In this document: positions 1 to 8,464 of the stretch, in pieces | How positions within the stretch are numbered: the stretch's first letter is position 1 | Layout: every line of letters begins with the position of its first letter | NCBI GenBank assembly: GCA_016290315.1 | Contig: JAEETK010000001.1 | Coordinates: 19,157 to 83,156 of the forward strand | From: Candidatus Saccharimonadota bacterium | GTDB lineage: Bacteria; Patescibacteriota; Saccharimonadia; Saccharimonadales; Saccharimonadaceae | Length of the DNA stretch: 64,000 bases | Direction: 5' to 3' | Position numbers and translations under genes: made by a program | The notes under the pieces: generated by a model | Databases searched by the model: none | Told to the model about the DNA's origin: nothing | Seen by the model: the letters and a program-made list of their open reading frames with translations, nothing else

Positions 1-1
1 G

Positions 2-322
2 ACCGAGACTATGGACGGTGGAGATCTTAGTGAAGTAAACGATTTGTTGACGGGAAAATTTGGTGCGAGCTACAAACTAGACTTAGCGGACGCTAATATT
101 AATTTTGTTATTAGAAACGGCGTTTATAAGATTGTGAGTTTAGGTATATATCGCGAAAGCGGTACACAGAGAGTTGTTTTATACGAAAAGATAGCTGATG
201 GTAAATGGAAGCTTGGCGGTTTTGATGCGACAAAGGCTGATGCTTGTACGGATTCCACAGAAGAAGAGAAAGCTGCAATTGATGGCATAATTCCTTGCGT
301 TGAAGAAAAAGAAGCAGAATAG
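2..322 (+). CDS. Unknown protein, 5' end cut by the window edge
   Basis: The frame is open from the first codon at position 2 (T-E-T before the first visible Met at position 11), so the gene starts outside the window and 107 codons are visible. The visible part predicts a small mixed alpha/beta domain, ending in a Lys/Glu-rich tail with a Cys pair (ACTDS and IIPCVEE). No family is recognised. The TAG stop at 320-322 lies 18 nt before the start of the DUF3152 gene, so the two are probably co-transcribed. Confidence 0.6.
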   Translation, partial: TETMDGGDLSEVNDLLTGKFGASYKLDLADANINFVIRNGVYKIVSLGIYRESGTQRVVLYEKIADGKWKLGGFDATKADACTDSTEEEKAAIDGIIPCVEEKEAE

Positions 323-340
323 TAGTAAAATAGGGGGAGT

Positions 341-940
341 ATGATAGGAAGCTTGATTTCTTTAGTGATTGCGCACGAGGTTGCGACTCGGAAAATTGAG
401 CTGGAAAAAGTATCGGCAGAATATAAGGCACTACAAGAGTCGAGTGCTAAAGTCGCCGTTAAGTATAATGTTAGCTTTGATATCAGTTCGCGCGGTTCTC
501 TGAAAGGGGACGTGAATGAGTTTGCTGATTTTGTTGAAGAGACACTAACAAGCCGTCAAGGGTGGATACGAGCTGGAGTTAAATTTTCGAAAGTGTCGAG
601 CGGCGGAAGATTGCATGTGGTGTTAGCGTCAGGGGCGGAGATAGATAAATACGCAGGTTGCTCGGCGGAGTTAAGCTGTACAGTGTATCCTTATGTACTA
701 ATAAATGATGCGCGATGGCTGGGCGCTACGGACAGTTATAATTCGGCTGGTTTGAGTTTAACCAGCTATAGGCAGATGGTAATTAATCACGAGGTTGGGC
801 ATTTTTTGGGGCATGATCATAGCTCTGCTTGTGGCGTGGGCGGTGTAGCCCCGGTGATGTTGCAGCAATCGACTGGGCTAAGAGGGTGTAAGGCAAATTC
901 TTGGCCATTAGATAGCGAACTCTGGGTGACGCGATGGTAA
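341..940 (+). CDS. DUF3152 family metzincin-like zinc metalloprotease
   Basis: Protein of 199 aa. Residues 150-160 read HEVGHFLGHDH, an HExxHxxGxxH zinc site with metal ligands H150, H154 and H160 and catalytic E151. The following APVMLQQSTGL and GCKANSWP blocks are typical of the DUF3152 family, which is best known from Actinobacteria. Four cysteines (C109, C115, C166, C186 by count) fit an extracytoplasmic disulphide-bonded fold. Only a weak hydrophobic stretch (residues 2-11) precedes the domain, so export is inferred. The ATG follows GGGGGAG with good spacing, and the end overlaps the next gene by 7 nt. The substrate is unknown. Confidence 0.8.
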   Translation: MIGSLISLVIAHEVATRKIELEKVSAEYKALQESSAKVAVKYNVSFDISSRGSLKGDVNEFADFVEETLTSRQGWIRAGVKFSKVSSGGRLHVVLASGAEIDKYAGCSAELSCTVYPYVLINDARWLGATDSYNSAGLSLTSYRQMVINHEVGHFLGHDHSSACGVGGVAPVMLQQSTGLRGCKANSWPLDSELWVTRW

Positions 941-1650
941 AAAGAAAAAGTAATAGAGTTAAGATTGTATTTTGTGTAATTGTGATGCTCGTTGCGGCGA
1001 TGGCGGTATTTTTGGGTGCTTTTTTGAGTCGAAAATTGACGGAAAATAAGAGGAAAGATTATACGGAAATTCGGGCCGAAGTTTTGAAGTTGGCGGATGG
1101 CCGAGAGGCGGTAGAGAAATTTTTAAATCTCGAGATAAAGACTGCAAAATTGAACGATGCGGATAAAAAAATAGTGGACGATTTTGAAGAAGCAGTGCCG
1201 GAAGATGGCGATATACAAACATTACTGCAAAAGGTTCTGGATATTAATGAGGAAGAGGATGAGGGAATTAAGAAAGCAGTTGATGCCGTAGCCCTTACGT
1301 ACATTGGGCTACATTCGGTTTATTTGTTGGAACAAGATTTAGCGATAATGTTTGACGGCGAGCTGAGCGATGAAGATTTGGCGATATTGGAGAAATCGGA
1401 AAACGATTATTTAGCGAAGCTTGCGAAAGAGGTGGGCGATTATCGCGTGAAGGTAAAGGGGCTGAGTGCGAAAGACGACAACTTTGAGCAAAATTACAAA
1501 TTATTGGAAGAAGAGGGTGAAAAATTGCAAAAGAAATATGCCGAAGTAAAGTTGAAGGACATAATGGGAAAAACGGGAGAAGAAATAATGGAGTATTATG
1601 ATAAAGTTGAAGAATTGAACACAATTTTGCTTGAGTATGAACAAAAATGA
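934..1650 (+). CDS. Single-span membrane protein with long coiled-coil exterior
   Basis: Protein of 238 aa, no family recognised. A basic N-terminus (MVKRKSNRVK) is followed by one hydrophobic helix at about residues 10-31. The rest is charged and helical, rich in Lys, Glu and Asp, and probably forms coiled coils outside the cell. Its ATG lies inside the last codons of the protease gene and its TGA overlaps the ATG of the lipid kinase gene (ATGA), so all three should be translationally coupled. This coupling suggests a shared envelope role, but the function is unknown. Confidence 0.75.
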   Translation: MVKRKSNRVKIVFCVIVMLVAAMAVFLGAFLSRKLTENKRKDYTEIRAEVLKLADGREAVEKFLNLEIKTAKLNDADKKIVDDFEEAVPEDGDIQTLLQKVLDINEEEDEGIKKAVDAVALTYIGLHSVYLLEQDLAIMFDGELSDEDLAILEKSENDYLAKLAKEVGDYRVKVKGLSAKDDNFEQNYKLLEEEGEKLQKKYAEVKLKDIMGKTGEEIMEYYDKVEELNTILLEYEQK

Positions 1651-2564
1651 AAAGATTGATATTGGTATATAATCCGAGGAGTTCGCATTACCTACACGTA
1701 AAGGAAGGGGTAATAGATAAGTTGCGCGGTTTGAAGGGGTGGATGTTAGGGAAGTTTGAGGTAGCGGATACTGATGTAGACGATAACGCGCATCGTTTGG
1801 CTAAGATTTTGATGGATGACGATCTGGTAATAGCGGCTGGTGGTGATGGTACGGCTAATATCGCCATTAATGGAATTATGCTGTCGAATCGAGAAAACGT
1901 GCGAATTGGCGTACTTGGTTATGGGAATTTTAATGACACGGCGAGGACGTTTGGAAAAATAAGCCTTGAAGAAATATTGACTGAAAAAGCGCAAGAAGTT
2001 TGGCCGCTCGAATGTAAAATAAACGAGAAGCATTGGCGTTACGGTATGTGTTATTTCACGATTGGCATGTTCGCGGAAGCTTGTGCGGTCTTTGATCATC
2101 CAAAAACTCGAAAGGCTTTGCAAAAAGGGAAGAAGAGAATATTTTTCAGCCTATCGGTGTTGGTGCACTGGTGGTTGAAACAACATCGTAAACATCGTTT
2201 TATGCCGGAATTTAGCTTGGGAGATAAGAATGGGGATTTTTTGCCGAGTAATAAAGCATCGGATTATATGGCGATAAATGGTAAGTCTGTGGCGAAAATG
2301 ATGAGGGGCGGTAAATATTACTTATCTAAGGATGATTTTTTGAGTTGTACTGGCAGGATGAATAGATTTTGGCATTTAGCTAGTATGATGCTGAGGAGTG
2401 TTTTTAAACGTATCCCCGGTAAAGAGAGCACATATGATTGTTTGGTATTTCGACGGCCAAGTAAAATGATGTTTCAAGCCGAGGGTGAATACAAAATGAT
2501 TAACGACGTTTCTAAGGTAGAGATTCAGAAGTCGAAAAAACCGCTTCTTGCTATAATAAAATAA
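1647..2564 (+). CDS. Diacylglycerol kinase catalytic-domain (YegS/DagK-like) lipid kinase
   Basis: Protein of 305 aa. NPRSSH near residue 9 and GGDGT at residues 65-69 are the nucleotide-binding signature of the DAGK catalytic domain; the later GYGNFND block is the usual third motif. Enzymes of this family phosphorylate diacylglycerol or related lipids on the inner face of the membrane. The ATGA overlap with the previous gene supports the start. The C-terminal half diverges from the YegS/DagK pattern, so the lipid substrate cannot be named. An internal promoter for the next gene lies in its last codons. Confidence 0.82.
   Translation: MKRLILVYNPRSSHYLHVKEGVIDKLRGLKGWMLGKFEVADTDVDDNAHRLAKILMDDDLVIAAGGDGTANIAINGIMLSNRENVRIGVLGYGNFNDTARTFGKISLEEILTEKAQEVWPLECKINEKHWRYGMCYFTIGMFAEACAVFDHPKTRKALQKGKKRIFFSLSVLVHWWLKQHRKHRFMPEFSLGDKNGDFLPSNKASDYMAINGKSVAKMMRGGKYYLSKDDFLSCTGRMNRFWHLASMMLRSVFKRIPGKESTYDCLVFRRPSKMMFQAEGEYKMINDVSKVEIQKSKKPLLAIIK
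2549..2557 (+). promoter_or_regulatory. Extended -10 element for a leaderless tlyA-like mRNA
   Basis: TGC-TATAAT lies in the last codons of the lipid kinase gene. It ends 7 nt before the ATG at 2565, where transcription should begin, so no ribosome-binding site fits in between. Confidence 0.6.
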
Positions 2565-3122
2565 ATGGAAGTTGTAGGCAGGGCAGGCTATAAGTTAAGT
2601 AACGCAATTAAGGCGTTTGGAATTGATTTGCGCGGAAAGACGGTTCTGGATATCGGGTCTTCTACGGGTGGTTTTACGCAATGTGCCTTAGAGAATGGGG
2701 CGGAGCATGTGATTGCTGTCGAGAAAGGCACCAATCAAATGAAGGCGCCATTGCGATTTGATCAAAGAGTGGAATTATACGAAAAGATGGATATCTTTGA
2801 TTTTCATTGCATGCCGCCAGATTTAATAATGGCCGACGTGAGTTTTGTGAGTTTGCGAAAGGTGCTGCAATATGCGGCGAAAGAATTAGCAGATGGCCAT
2901 ACGGAATACCTCGTTATGCTCAAGCCGCAATTTGAAGCAAAGAAACATCAGCTGAAAGATGGTATCGTGAAGAACAGTAAGATGCGACGAGAGATTATTG
3001 CGGAATTTGAGTTCTGGTTAAAAAAGAATGAGTTTATTGTCGTAAGGAAACGCGACAATGAATTGGCGGGGCGATTTGGAAATGTGGAGCGCTTCTATTA
3101 TTTGAGGAGAGCGGCGAAATAA
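2565..3122 (+). CDS. TlyA/FtsJ-type rRNA 2'-O-methyltransferase without S4 domain
   Basis: Protein of 185 aa. The SAM-binding motif DIGSSTGGF is at residues 29-37, ADVSFVSL at 90-97 and LKPQFE at about 119-124, the order seen in TlyA proteins, which methylate ribose in 16S and 23S rRNA. TlyA normally has about 60 more N-terminal residues forming an S4 RNA-binding domain; here the protein begins at the linker before the methyltransferase. The start is fixed by the adjacent stop of the kinase gene and a TGC-TATAAT element 7 nt upstream. RNA recognition must therefore differ or use another protein. Confidence 0.8.
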   Translation: MEVVGRAGYKLSNAIKAFGIDLRGKTVLDIGSSTGGFTQCALENGAEHVIAVEKGTNQMKAPLRFDQRVELYEKMDIFDFHCMPPDLIMADVSFVSLRKVLQYAAKELADGHTEYLVMLKPQFEAKKHQLKDGIVKNSKMRREIIAEFEFWLKKNEFIVVRKRDNELAGRFGNVERFYYLRRAAK

Positions 3123-3152
3123 AAATACCCCCTAGTTTGGGGGTATTTTTTT
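3122..3152. terminator. Bidirectional terminator
   Basis: Stem AATACCCCC/GGGGGTATT flanked by A-run and T-run, placed between the convergent tlyA-like gene and the minus-strand gene at 3164. Confidence 0.85.
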
Positions 3153-3163
3153 GATATATTTTG

Positions 3164-3868
3164 CTAGTCTTCAGCTTCGCTGGCTAGAACATATGTAGCA
3201 AAATCGTTTTCGCTAAGGATATAGCGGTTGTCGGGAGAGATGCTGTCTTCGGTTTCGTCTTCGCAAACTGCGCAGAAGTAGCAATGTTCATCTCCCCCTT
3301 GTGGGCCACCCCAAGGGGCTTCAATGGTTACGGGGCGACCGGTCTCATTCTTGATAATGCGAGCTTTACCTTTACCGCGGTAGACGCCTTCTTGGTCGGT
3401 GGCTTCGTACTTCTTTTTGAATGTTTCGTCTGGAATGGCGTAGTTGTTAGGATGGTCGCCTTCTTGCTGGGCGGGGTTAGTCGCAATCCATTCACCGGGC
3501 GTGACTGGACGAGTGTCTTCTAGCCTAGCTACGCGGCTTACGGTGCCGTCTGCGGCGGTCTCTTTGCGCATCACGTAGGTGTCTACGACATATTTGCCAC
3601 TTTCTTCATCGAAACGAATATCTCTATCCGCGTAAGCGCCGCTCTCAAGTCCTTCTTGGGTGATTTGTTCAGCTTTTATTTTTGCTTTTTTGATATAGTA
3701 CTCAGCTTGACGGAATTTTGCGTCATACTCTGGAGTCTTTAAATCTACTTGGACTGGGCCGGTTTCGTGGGCTTCTGGAGCGTCGACCGTTTCGTCTTGG
3801 GTGAGGATGTCCCACTCGCTACCGGCGTTTGGGTCTTGTTCGGAATTTGATTTTATTGTTTCGCTCAT
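3164..3868 (-). CDS. Acidic cytoplasmic protein of unknown function, possible PGDYG-like segment
   Basis: Protein of 234 aa from the ATG at 3868; a TTG five codons upstream sits at the ribosome-binding site GGAG and is unlikely to be the start. The N-terminal 50 residues are acidic and probably disordered, followed by a Lys-rich helix. The segment TPGEWIATNP ... NNYAIPDETFKKKYE (about residues 140-175) resembles the PGDYG fold pattern, but this is weak. The C-terminal part has CYFCAVC, a possible metal site. It is a single gene with a perfect promoter and shares a terminator with its convergent neighbour. Confidence 0.7.
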   Translation of the reverse strand: MSETIKSNSEQDPNAGSEWDILTQDETVDAPEAHETGPVQVDLKTPEYDAKFRQAEYYIKKAKIKAEQITQEGLESGAYADRDIRFDEESGKYVVDTYVMRKETAADGTVSRVARLEDTRPVTPGEWIATNPAQQEGDHPNNYAIPDETFKKKYEATDQEGVYRGKGKARIIKNETGRPVTIEAPWGGPQGGDEHCYFCAVCEDETEDSISPDNRYILSENDFATYVLASEAED

Positions 3869-3913
3869 AGGCTTTTTCTCCAATGTTTATTTTTGTGATG
3901 AACTTATGCTTTA

Positions 3914-3942
3914 ATTATAGCAAAGTTCTTATGTTTTGTCAA
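3914..3942 (-). promoter_or_regulatory. Consensus sigma70-type promoter
   Basis: On the minus strand TTGACA (3937-3942), 17-nt spacer, TATAAT (3914-3919) preceded by TGC. A perfect match driving the gene ending at 3164. Confidence 0.85.
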
Positions 3943-4023
3943 GATGTAAGGGTGAGGAGTGGAATTTACCATAAAATTATTGCATAATGAGAGAGAAAAC
4001 GATGGTATGGTAACGGAGGCAAA

Positions 4024-4662
4024 ATGCAAAAAAATAGCGTTGCGCGCAACAGGGTGATGGGTTTTTTAGGCATAAATATATTGGTCCTGATTTTTGAATT
4101 TATAGGACTATGCAAGGTTTATGGCGAAATTGGCAATAAGAGTTTGATTTTTTATACGCAATTGAGCAATATATTTCTACTAATTGCGGTTTGTATTAAT
4201 ATTGTTGAGTCAATCAAGTGTTTAATGTCGGGTAAAAAGAGTGGTTTGCCAGCATACGCTTGGCGAGTTTTTCATGCGGCAGTGAGCGCGACGACGGTAA
4301 CGTTCTTAGTAGTGTTACTGGTTTTATCGTGGATGTATGGCAACCTGTGGTATGTGTTGACTGCTGGATCGATGCTATTTACGCACACATTATGTCCGTT
4401 GATATCCCTCGGGGCCTTTGTTGGTCTTGCGCCAAAAGTATTTAAGGGCATTGATGCAATTAAGGCTGCGAGCTTTACGTTTATATATGGCATTATAGCA
4501 ATCATATTAAATATAGCGCGCGTGATAACAGGACCATATCCGTTTTTGTGGGTATATGAACAGCCGGTATGGGCGACTATCTCTTGGGTAATAATAATAC
4601 TTGGTGGTGCCTGCGCTATATCGAGAGTAATCATAATAGGGAAGACAAAAAGGGAGTCATAA
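4024..4662 (+). CDS. Pr6Pr family six-span membrane protein
   Basis: Protein of 212 aa with six predicted membrane helices. FYTQLSNIF at about residue 45 and HTLCPLISL at about 125 match the conserved FTxxSN and H..P motifs of the Pr6Pr (FAR-17a/AIG1-like) family; GPYPFLWVYEQP near residue 175 is the usual loop before the last helix. Eukaryotic relatives hydrolyse fatty-acid esters, but the role in bacteria is not established. ACGGAGG seven bases before the ATG is a good ribosome-binding site. The gene ends 30 nt before dnaE. Confidence 0.75.
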   Translation: MQKNSVARNRVMGFLGINILVLIFEFIGLCKVYGEIGNKSLIFYTQLSNIFLLIAVCINIVESIKCLMSGKKSGLPAYAWRVFHAAVSATTVTFLVVLLVLSWMYGNLWYVLTAGSMLFTHTLCPLISLGAFVGLAPKVFKGIDAIKAASFTFIYGIIAIILNIARVITGPYPFLWVYEQPVWATISWVIIILGGACAISRVIIIGKTKRES

Positions 4663-4677
4663 GCTCAGTTTGGTTCG

Positions 4678-4686
4678 TGGTAGAAT
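4678..4686 (+). promoter_or_regulatory. Extended -10 element for leaderless dnaE
   Basis: TGG-TAGAAT followed by exactly 6 nt and the dnaE ATG at 4693; there is no Shine-Dalgarno sequence. Confidence 0.6.
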
Positions 4687-4692
4687 ATAAAT

Positions 4693-7600
4693 ATGGCAAC
4701 GGAGGAACAACTTAAACCAAGTGATTTTGTGCATTTGCACAACCATACGCATTATTCGCTTCTCGATGGTTTGACCAAAGTGGATGAGCTGGTGGATTTT
4801 GTGAAAGAAAAGGGCATGGAAGCGGTGGCCGTTACGGATCATGGCACAATGTCTGGTTTGATTGACCTCTATAAAACAGCAACAGATGCGGGAGTAAAGC
4901 CGATATTAGGTCTAGAAGCTTATGTAGCTGCTAGACGACTAGAAGATCGTGATCCGGCTTATGACAAGGAGCGTTTTCATATTACTTTACTAGCGATGAA
5001 TGAAAAGGGTTTTGAAAACCTTTGCCGCCTGATGACAATTGCGGAGACGGATGGAAAGTATTACAAACCGCGTATTGATCATCGTGTGATGGAAGAATAC
5101 AACGAAGGCATTATTTGTTGCTCAGGCTGTGCGGGTTCGGAGATTTCGATGGCGATTCGTGCGGATGACGATAAGCGTACGATGGAGCTAGTTAAATGGT
5201 ATTCAGAAGTTTATAAGGACCGCTTTTATCTAGAGATGCAGGACCATGGGCACCCAGATTCGCCAACACATTGGTCGGAACAGACGAAGATAAATAACAA
5301 GCTAATGGAAATTAGCAAAGAGACTGGTTTGCCACTAGTGGTAACTTGTGATGGTCATTATCTAAAGCATGAAGATCAAGATGCGCATGAGGTGTTGCTT
5401 TGTGTGGGTACGGGAAGCCGCATTACTGATACGAATCGTATGACTTTGAAGGATTTTCAGTTGAATGTGATTCCGCCAGAAGAACTGATTCCGCGTTGGC
5501 AGAAGACTTGTCCGGAAGCTATTCGCAATACGAAAGTGATTGCCGATCGTTGTAATGTGAAAATTGAGTTGGGGCGAATTTTGATTCCGAAGTTCCCAAT
5601 TGAGACCGGAGAGACGGAAAAACAATACTTGGATAACATGGTTTTTAGGGGATTGGCGGAACGTTTTGGCTATATGTCTAAGGAAGAAGCGCAAACGAAA
5701 ACGGTAGAGGAAATACGTCCAATATTATCAAAAGAGATTCTGGAACGTATTGATTATGAGCTAGCGACTGTCGATAAGATGGGCTATAACGGTTATTTCT
5801 TGATTGTGCAAGACTTTATCAACTGGGGGAAGGGGCAGGGGATTATTTACGGTCCTGGTCGTGGTTCGGCGGCTGGTTCACTATTAGCATATGCGATTCA
5901 TATTACGGATTTGAACCCGCTGGAATACGATTTGCTCTTTGAGCGCTTCTTGAATCCGGACCGTATTTCGATGCCAGATATCGATACAGATATCCAGGAT
6001 AACCGCCGTGATGAGGTGATTGAATATTGTACGCAAAAATACGGTAAAGGCCGGGTGAGCAATATCTGTACATTCGGTAAAATGATGGCAAAGAACGCAG
6101 TACGCGACGTGGCGCGGGTGCTTGATGTGCCATTTGCGGAGGCGGATAGAATTGCGAAGCTAGTGCCTGATCCGGTGATGGGGCATCATGTGAAGTTGAA
6201 AGATGCGATTGTGAATGAGCCGGATTTGAAGCACGAATATGAGACTAATCCGACCGCAAAAGAAGTGATTGATTTAGCGATGCGCCTTGAGGGGACGATT
6301 CGTTCGCACGGCGTGCATGCTTGTGGCGTGGTGATTGCGCCGGACGATTTAGTGAAGTTTATGCCACTTGAGGTTTCGGCGAAAGGTCCACTCGCAACAC
6401 AATATCCTGGTCCACAGGTTGAGGAGCTTGGGCTTCTGAAAATGGACTTTTTGGGATTATCTAACCTTTCAGTGATTCAGCAGGCACTTCGTATTATCAA
6501 AAAAGTTCATGGCAAGATGATAGATATGAACAAGATACCGCTCGACGATGATAATGTATACGACTTGTTCCGTAGGGGAGATACAACGGGCGTATTCCAG
6601 TTTGAATCTGCGGGTATGAAGCGATATCTGCGTGAGCTACAACCGACGGCTTTTGACGATTTAATCGCTATGAACGCTTTATATCGTCCTGGCCCGATGC
6701 AGTTTATTGAGAGCTTTATCAAACGTAAGCATGGCGAAGAGCCAGTTACGTATTTGCACCCCGGACTTGAGAATTCATTAAAGAATACTTATGGCATTTT
6801 GATTTACCAGGAGCAGTTCATGCAGGCTTCGAAGGAATGGTGCGGTTTTACGGGTGGCCAGGCAGATACCTTGCGTAAGGCGGTGGGTAAGAAGAAAGTA
6901 GACTTGATGAATAAAATGAAGCCGCTATTCGTAGAGGGCGCCGTGAAGGTGGGTGGCGCGACTAAAGAGATAGCAGAAACTTTCTGGGATCAGTTGCTCG
7001 ATTTCGCTAACTACTGTTTTAATAAGAGCCACGCGGCATGCTACGCTTTGGTGGCATACTGGACGGCATATCTGAAGACTTATTATCCGGAAGCATTCAT
7101 GGCGGCATTAATGACGGCAGATATGCGTTGGACGGATCGTTTGGCGATTGAGATGACTGAGTGCAAGCACATGGGAATTCAGGTGCTTGGGCCGGACATT
7201 AATGAATCTTATGCTGACTTTGCTACGGTAGGTAAAACTAAGACAATTCGTTTTGGCTTAGCGGCCATTAAGGGTATGGGCAAGGCTTTGGCCGAAGATG
7301 TAATAGACGAGCGTGACAAAAATGGCAAATTTAAGTCAGTATGCGATTTTGCGAAGCGCGTGTCGGGGGCGAAGTTTAATAAGAAGAGTTGGGAATCTGT
7401 AATTAAGACTGGTGGTTTCGATTGCTTTGGCGATCGCTCGGACTTATTGTTTAACTTGGATAAGATTCAGGCTTACGGTAATAAAATGCAAAAAGATGCC
7501 GCAAATGGCCAGACGGATTTGTTCGGTGCTATGGGTGCGGCGGCAGAGATTCCGGAAGTAGAAATTCAACCAGCGCCGACGAAATATTCGGATAAAGAAC

Positions 7601-8415
7601 AGTTAATGTGGGAGCGCGACCTGATGGGGCTCTATATCTCGGCGCATCCTCTAGATAAGTATGATACTTATTTTGAAGAGCAAACAATGCCAATTAGTGA
7701 GATTAAGCCGGAAATTGACGGAGCGACGGTAATAGTTGGCGGTATTATTACAAATGTACGTTCCTTAGTGACGAAGAGCGGCTCAAAAATGGCTTTCGTG
7801 AAGATTGAGGACAAGGTTTCAGAAATAGAGGTGATAGTCTTCCCGAAGACTTATGAATCAGTGGGCGCGAAGTTGGTTCAGGATGCCGTCGTAAAGGTAA
7901 CGGGTAAAGTTAATGCTTCCGATCGTGACGGGAATAAGACAGATGAAGCGAAGATAAATGCTGAAGAAATAGACATTATTACCGATGAGGAGTTAGAGAA
8001 TTACGAGTCAACTGGAGCAAAGCTAAAAGCTCCAACTAAGGGCGTGGCGCAAAAGTCGCGAAGTAAAGTGGCGGCAACGAATGTGAATAGCGGACACGGT
8101 AATGGTGGCGGTGGCGGTTTTCGTCGTAGTGGTGGCGACAAGCCGACGGTCCATTTTAAGACTAGCGAGAGTGGCATAAATGCTCAACCGATTAAGCCGA
8201 AGAAGGTGTTTGTGCGCGTATTGGATCCCTCTAACAAGGAAGCGTTAATTAGTTTGAAGCAGAGCTGCGCGGTTTATCCGGGACTTTCTGAGGTGATACT
8301 AGTAATTGGTGAAGATAAGAAAGCGATGCGAATGCCGTTTCGTTGCGAGCCGCAAAAAGCACTCGTCGACGAGCTTGTAAGTGTCTTTGGGGAAGAGGGC
8401 GTAGTTGTTAAGTGA
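4693..8415 (+). CDS. dnaE: DNA polymerase III subunit alpha
   Basis: Protein of 1240 aa, full length for DnaE. The N-terminal PHP domain starts with HLHNHTHYS at residues 14-22 and contains VTDHGTMSG. The palm active site is PDIDTD at about 428-433, with the acidic residues that hold the catalytic metals. The fingers and tandem helix-hairpin-helix region follow, then an OB fold (IVGGIITNVRS, about residue 1015). A Gly/Lys-rich linker near residue 1130 leads to the C-terminal domain. It is the replicative polymerase that copies the chromosome within the holoenzyme. It is read from an apparently leaderless promoter and ends at a strong terminator. Confidence 0.97.
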   Translation: MATEEQLKPSDFVHLHNHTHYSLLDGLTKVDELVDFVKEKGMEAVAVTDHGTMSGLIDLYKTATDAGVKPILGLEAYVAARRLEDRDPAYDKERFHITLLAMNEKGFENLCRLMTIAETDGKYYKPRIDHRVMEEYNEGIICCSGCAGSEISMAIRADDDKRTMELVKWYSEVYKDRFYLEMQDHGHPDSPTHWSEQTKINNKLMEISKETGLPLVVTCDGHYLKHEDQDAHEVLLCVGTGSRITDTNRMTLKDFQLNVIPPEELIPRWQKTCPEAIRNTKVIADRCNVKIELGRILIPKFPIETGETEKQYLDNMVFRGLAERFGYMSKEEAQTKTVEEIRPILSKEILERIDYELATVDKMGYNGYFLIVQDFINWGKGQGIIYGPGRGSAAGSLLAYAIHITDLNPLEYDLLFERFLNPDRISMPDIDTDIQDNRRDEVIEYCTQKYGKGRVSNICTFGKMMAKNAVRDVARVLDVPFAEADRIAKLVPDPVMGHHVKLKDAIVNEPDLKHEYETNPTAKEVIDLAMRLEGTIRSHGVHACGVVIAPDDLVKFMPLEVSAKGPLATQYPGPQVEELGLLKMDFLGLSNLSVIQQALRIIKKVHGKMIDMNKIPLDDDNVYDLFRRGDTTGVFQFESAGMKRYLRELQPTAFDDLIAMNALYRPGPMQFIESFIKRKHGEEPVTYLHPGLENSLKNTYGILIYQEQFMQASKEWCGFTGGQADTLRKAVGKKKVDLMNKMKPLFVEGAVKVGGATKEIAETFWDQLLDFANYCFNKSHAACYALVAYWTAYLKTYYPEAFMAALMTADMRWTDRLAIEMTECKHMGIQVLGPDINESYADFATVGKTKTIRFGLAAIKGMGKALAEDVIDERDKNGKFKSVCDFAKRVSGAKFNKKSWESVIKTGGFDCFGDRSDLLFNLDKIQAYGNKMQKDAANGQTDLFGAMGAAAEIPEVEIQPAPTKYSDKEQLMWERDLMGLYISAHPLDKYDTYFEEQTMPISEIKPEIDGATVIVGGIITNVRSLVTKSGSKMAFVKIEDKVSEIEVIVFPKTYESVGAKLVQDAVVKVTGKVNASDRDGNKTDEAKINAEEIDIITDEELENYESTGAKLKAPTKGVAQKSRSKVAATNVNSGHGNGGGGGFRRSGGDKPTVHFKTSESGINAQPIKPKKVFVRVLDPSNKEALISLKQSCAVYPGLSEVILVIGEDKKAMRMPFRCEPQKALVDELVSVFGEEGVVVK

Positions 8416-8426
8416 GCGGTAGTTAT

Positions 8427-8459
8427 AAAAAATACCCCCTTATTGTTGGGGGTATTTTT
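8427..8459. terminator. Bidirectional terminator after dnaE
   Basis: Stem AAATACCCCC/GGGGGTATTT with A-run and T-run between the convergent dnaE and LOG genes; nearly the same sequence as the terminator at 3122. Confidence 0.85.
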
Positions 8460-8464
8460 GGTAA

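Noticed and set aside
1295..1624. Many minus- and plus-strand frames of 60-180 codons overlapping conserved genes
   Set aside because: They are shadows of real genes, with biased composition and no ribosome-binding site or family features.
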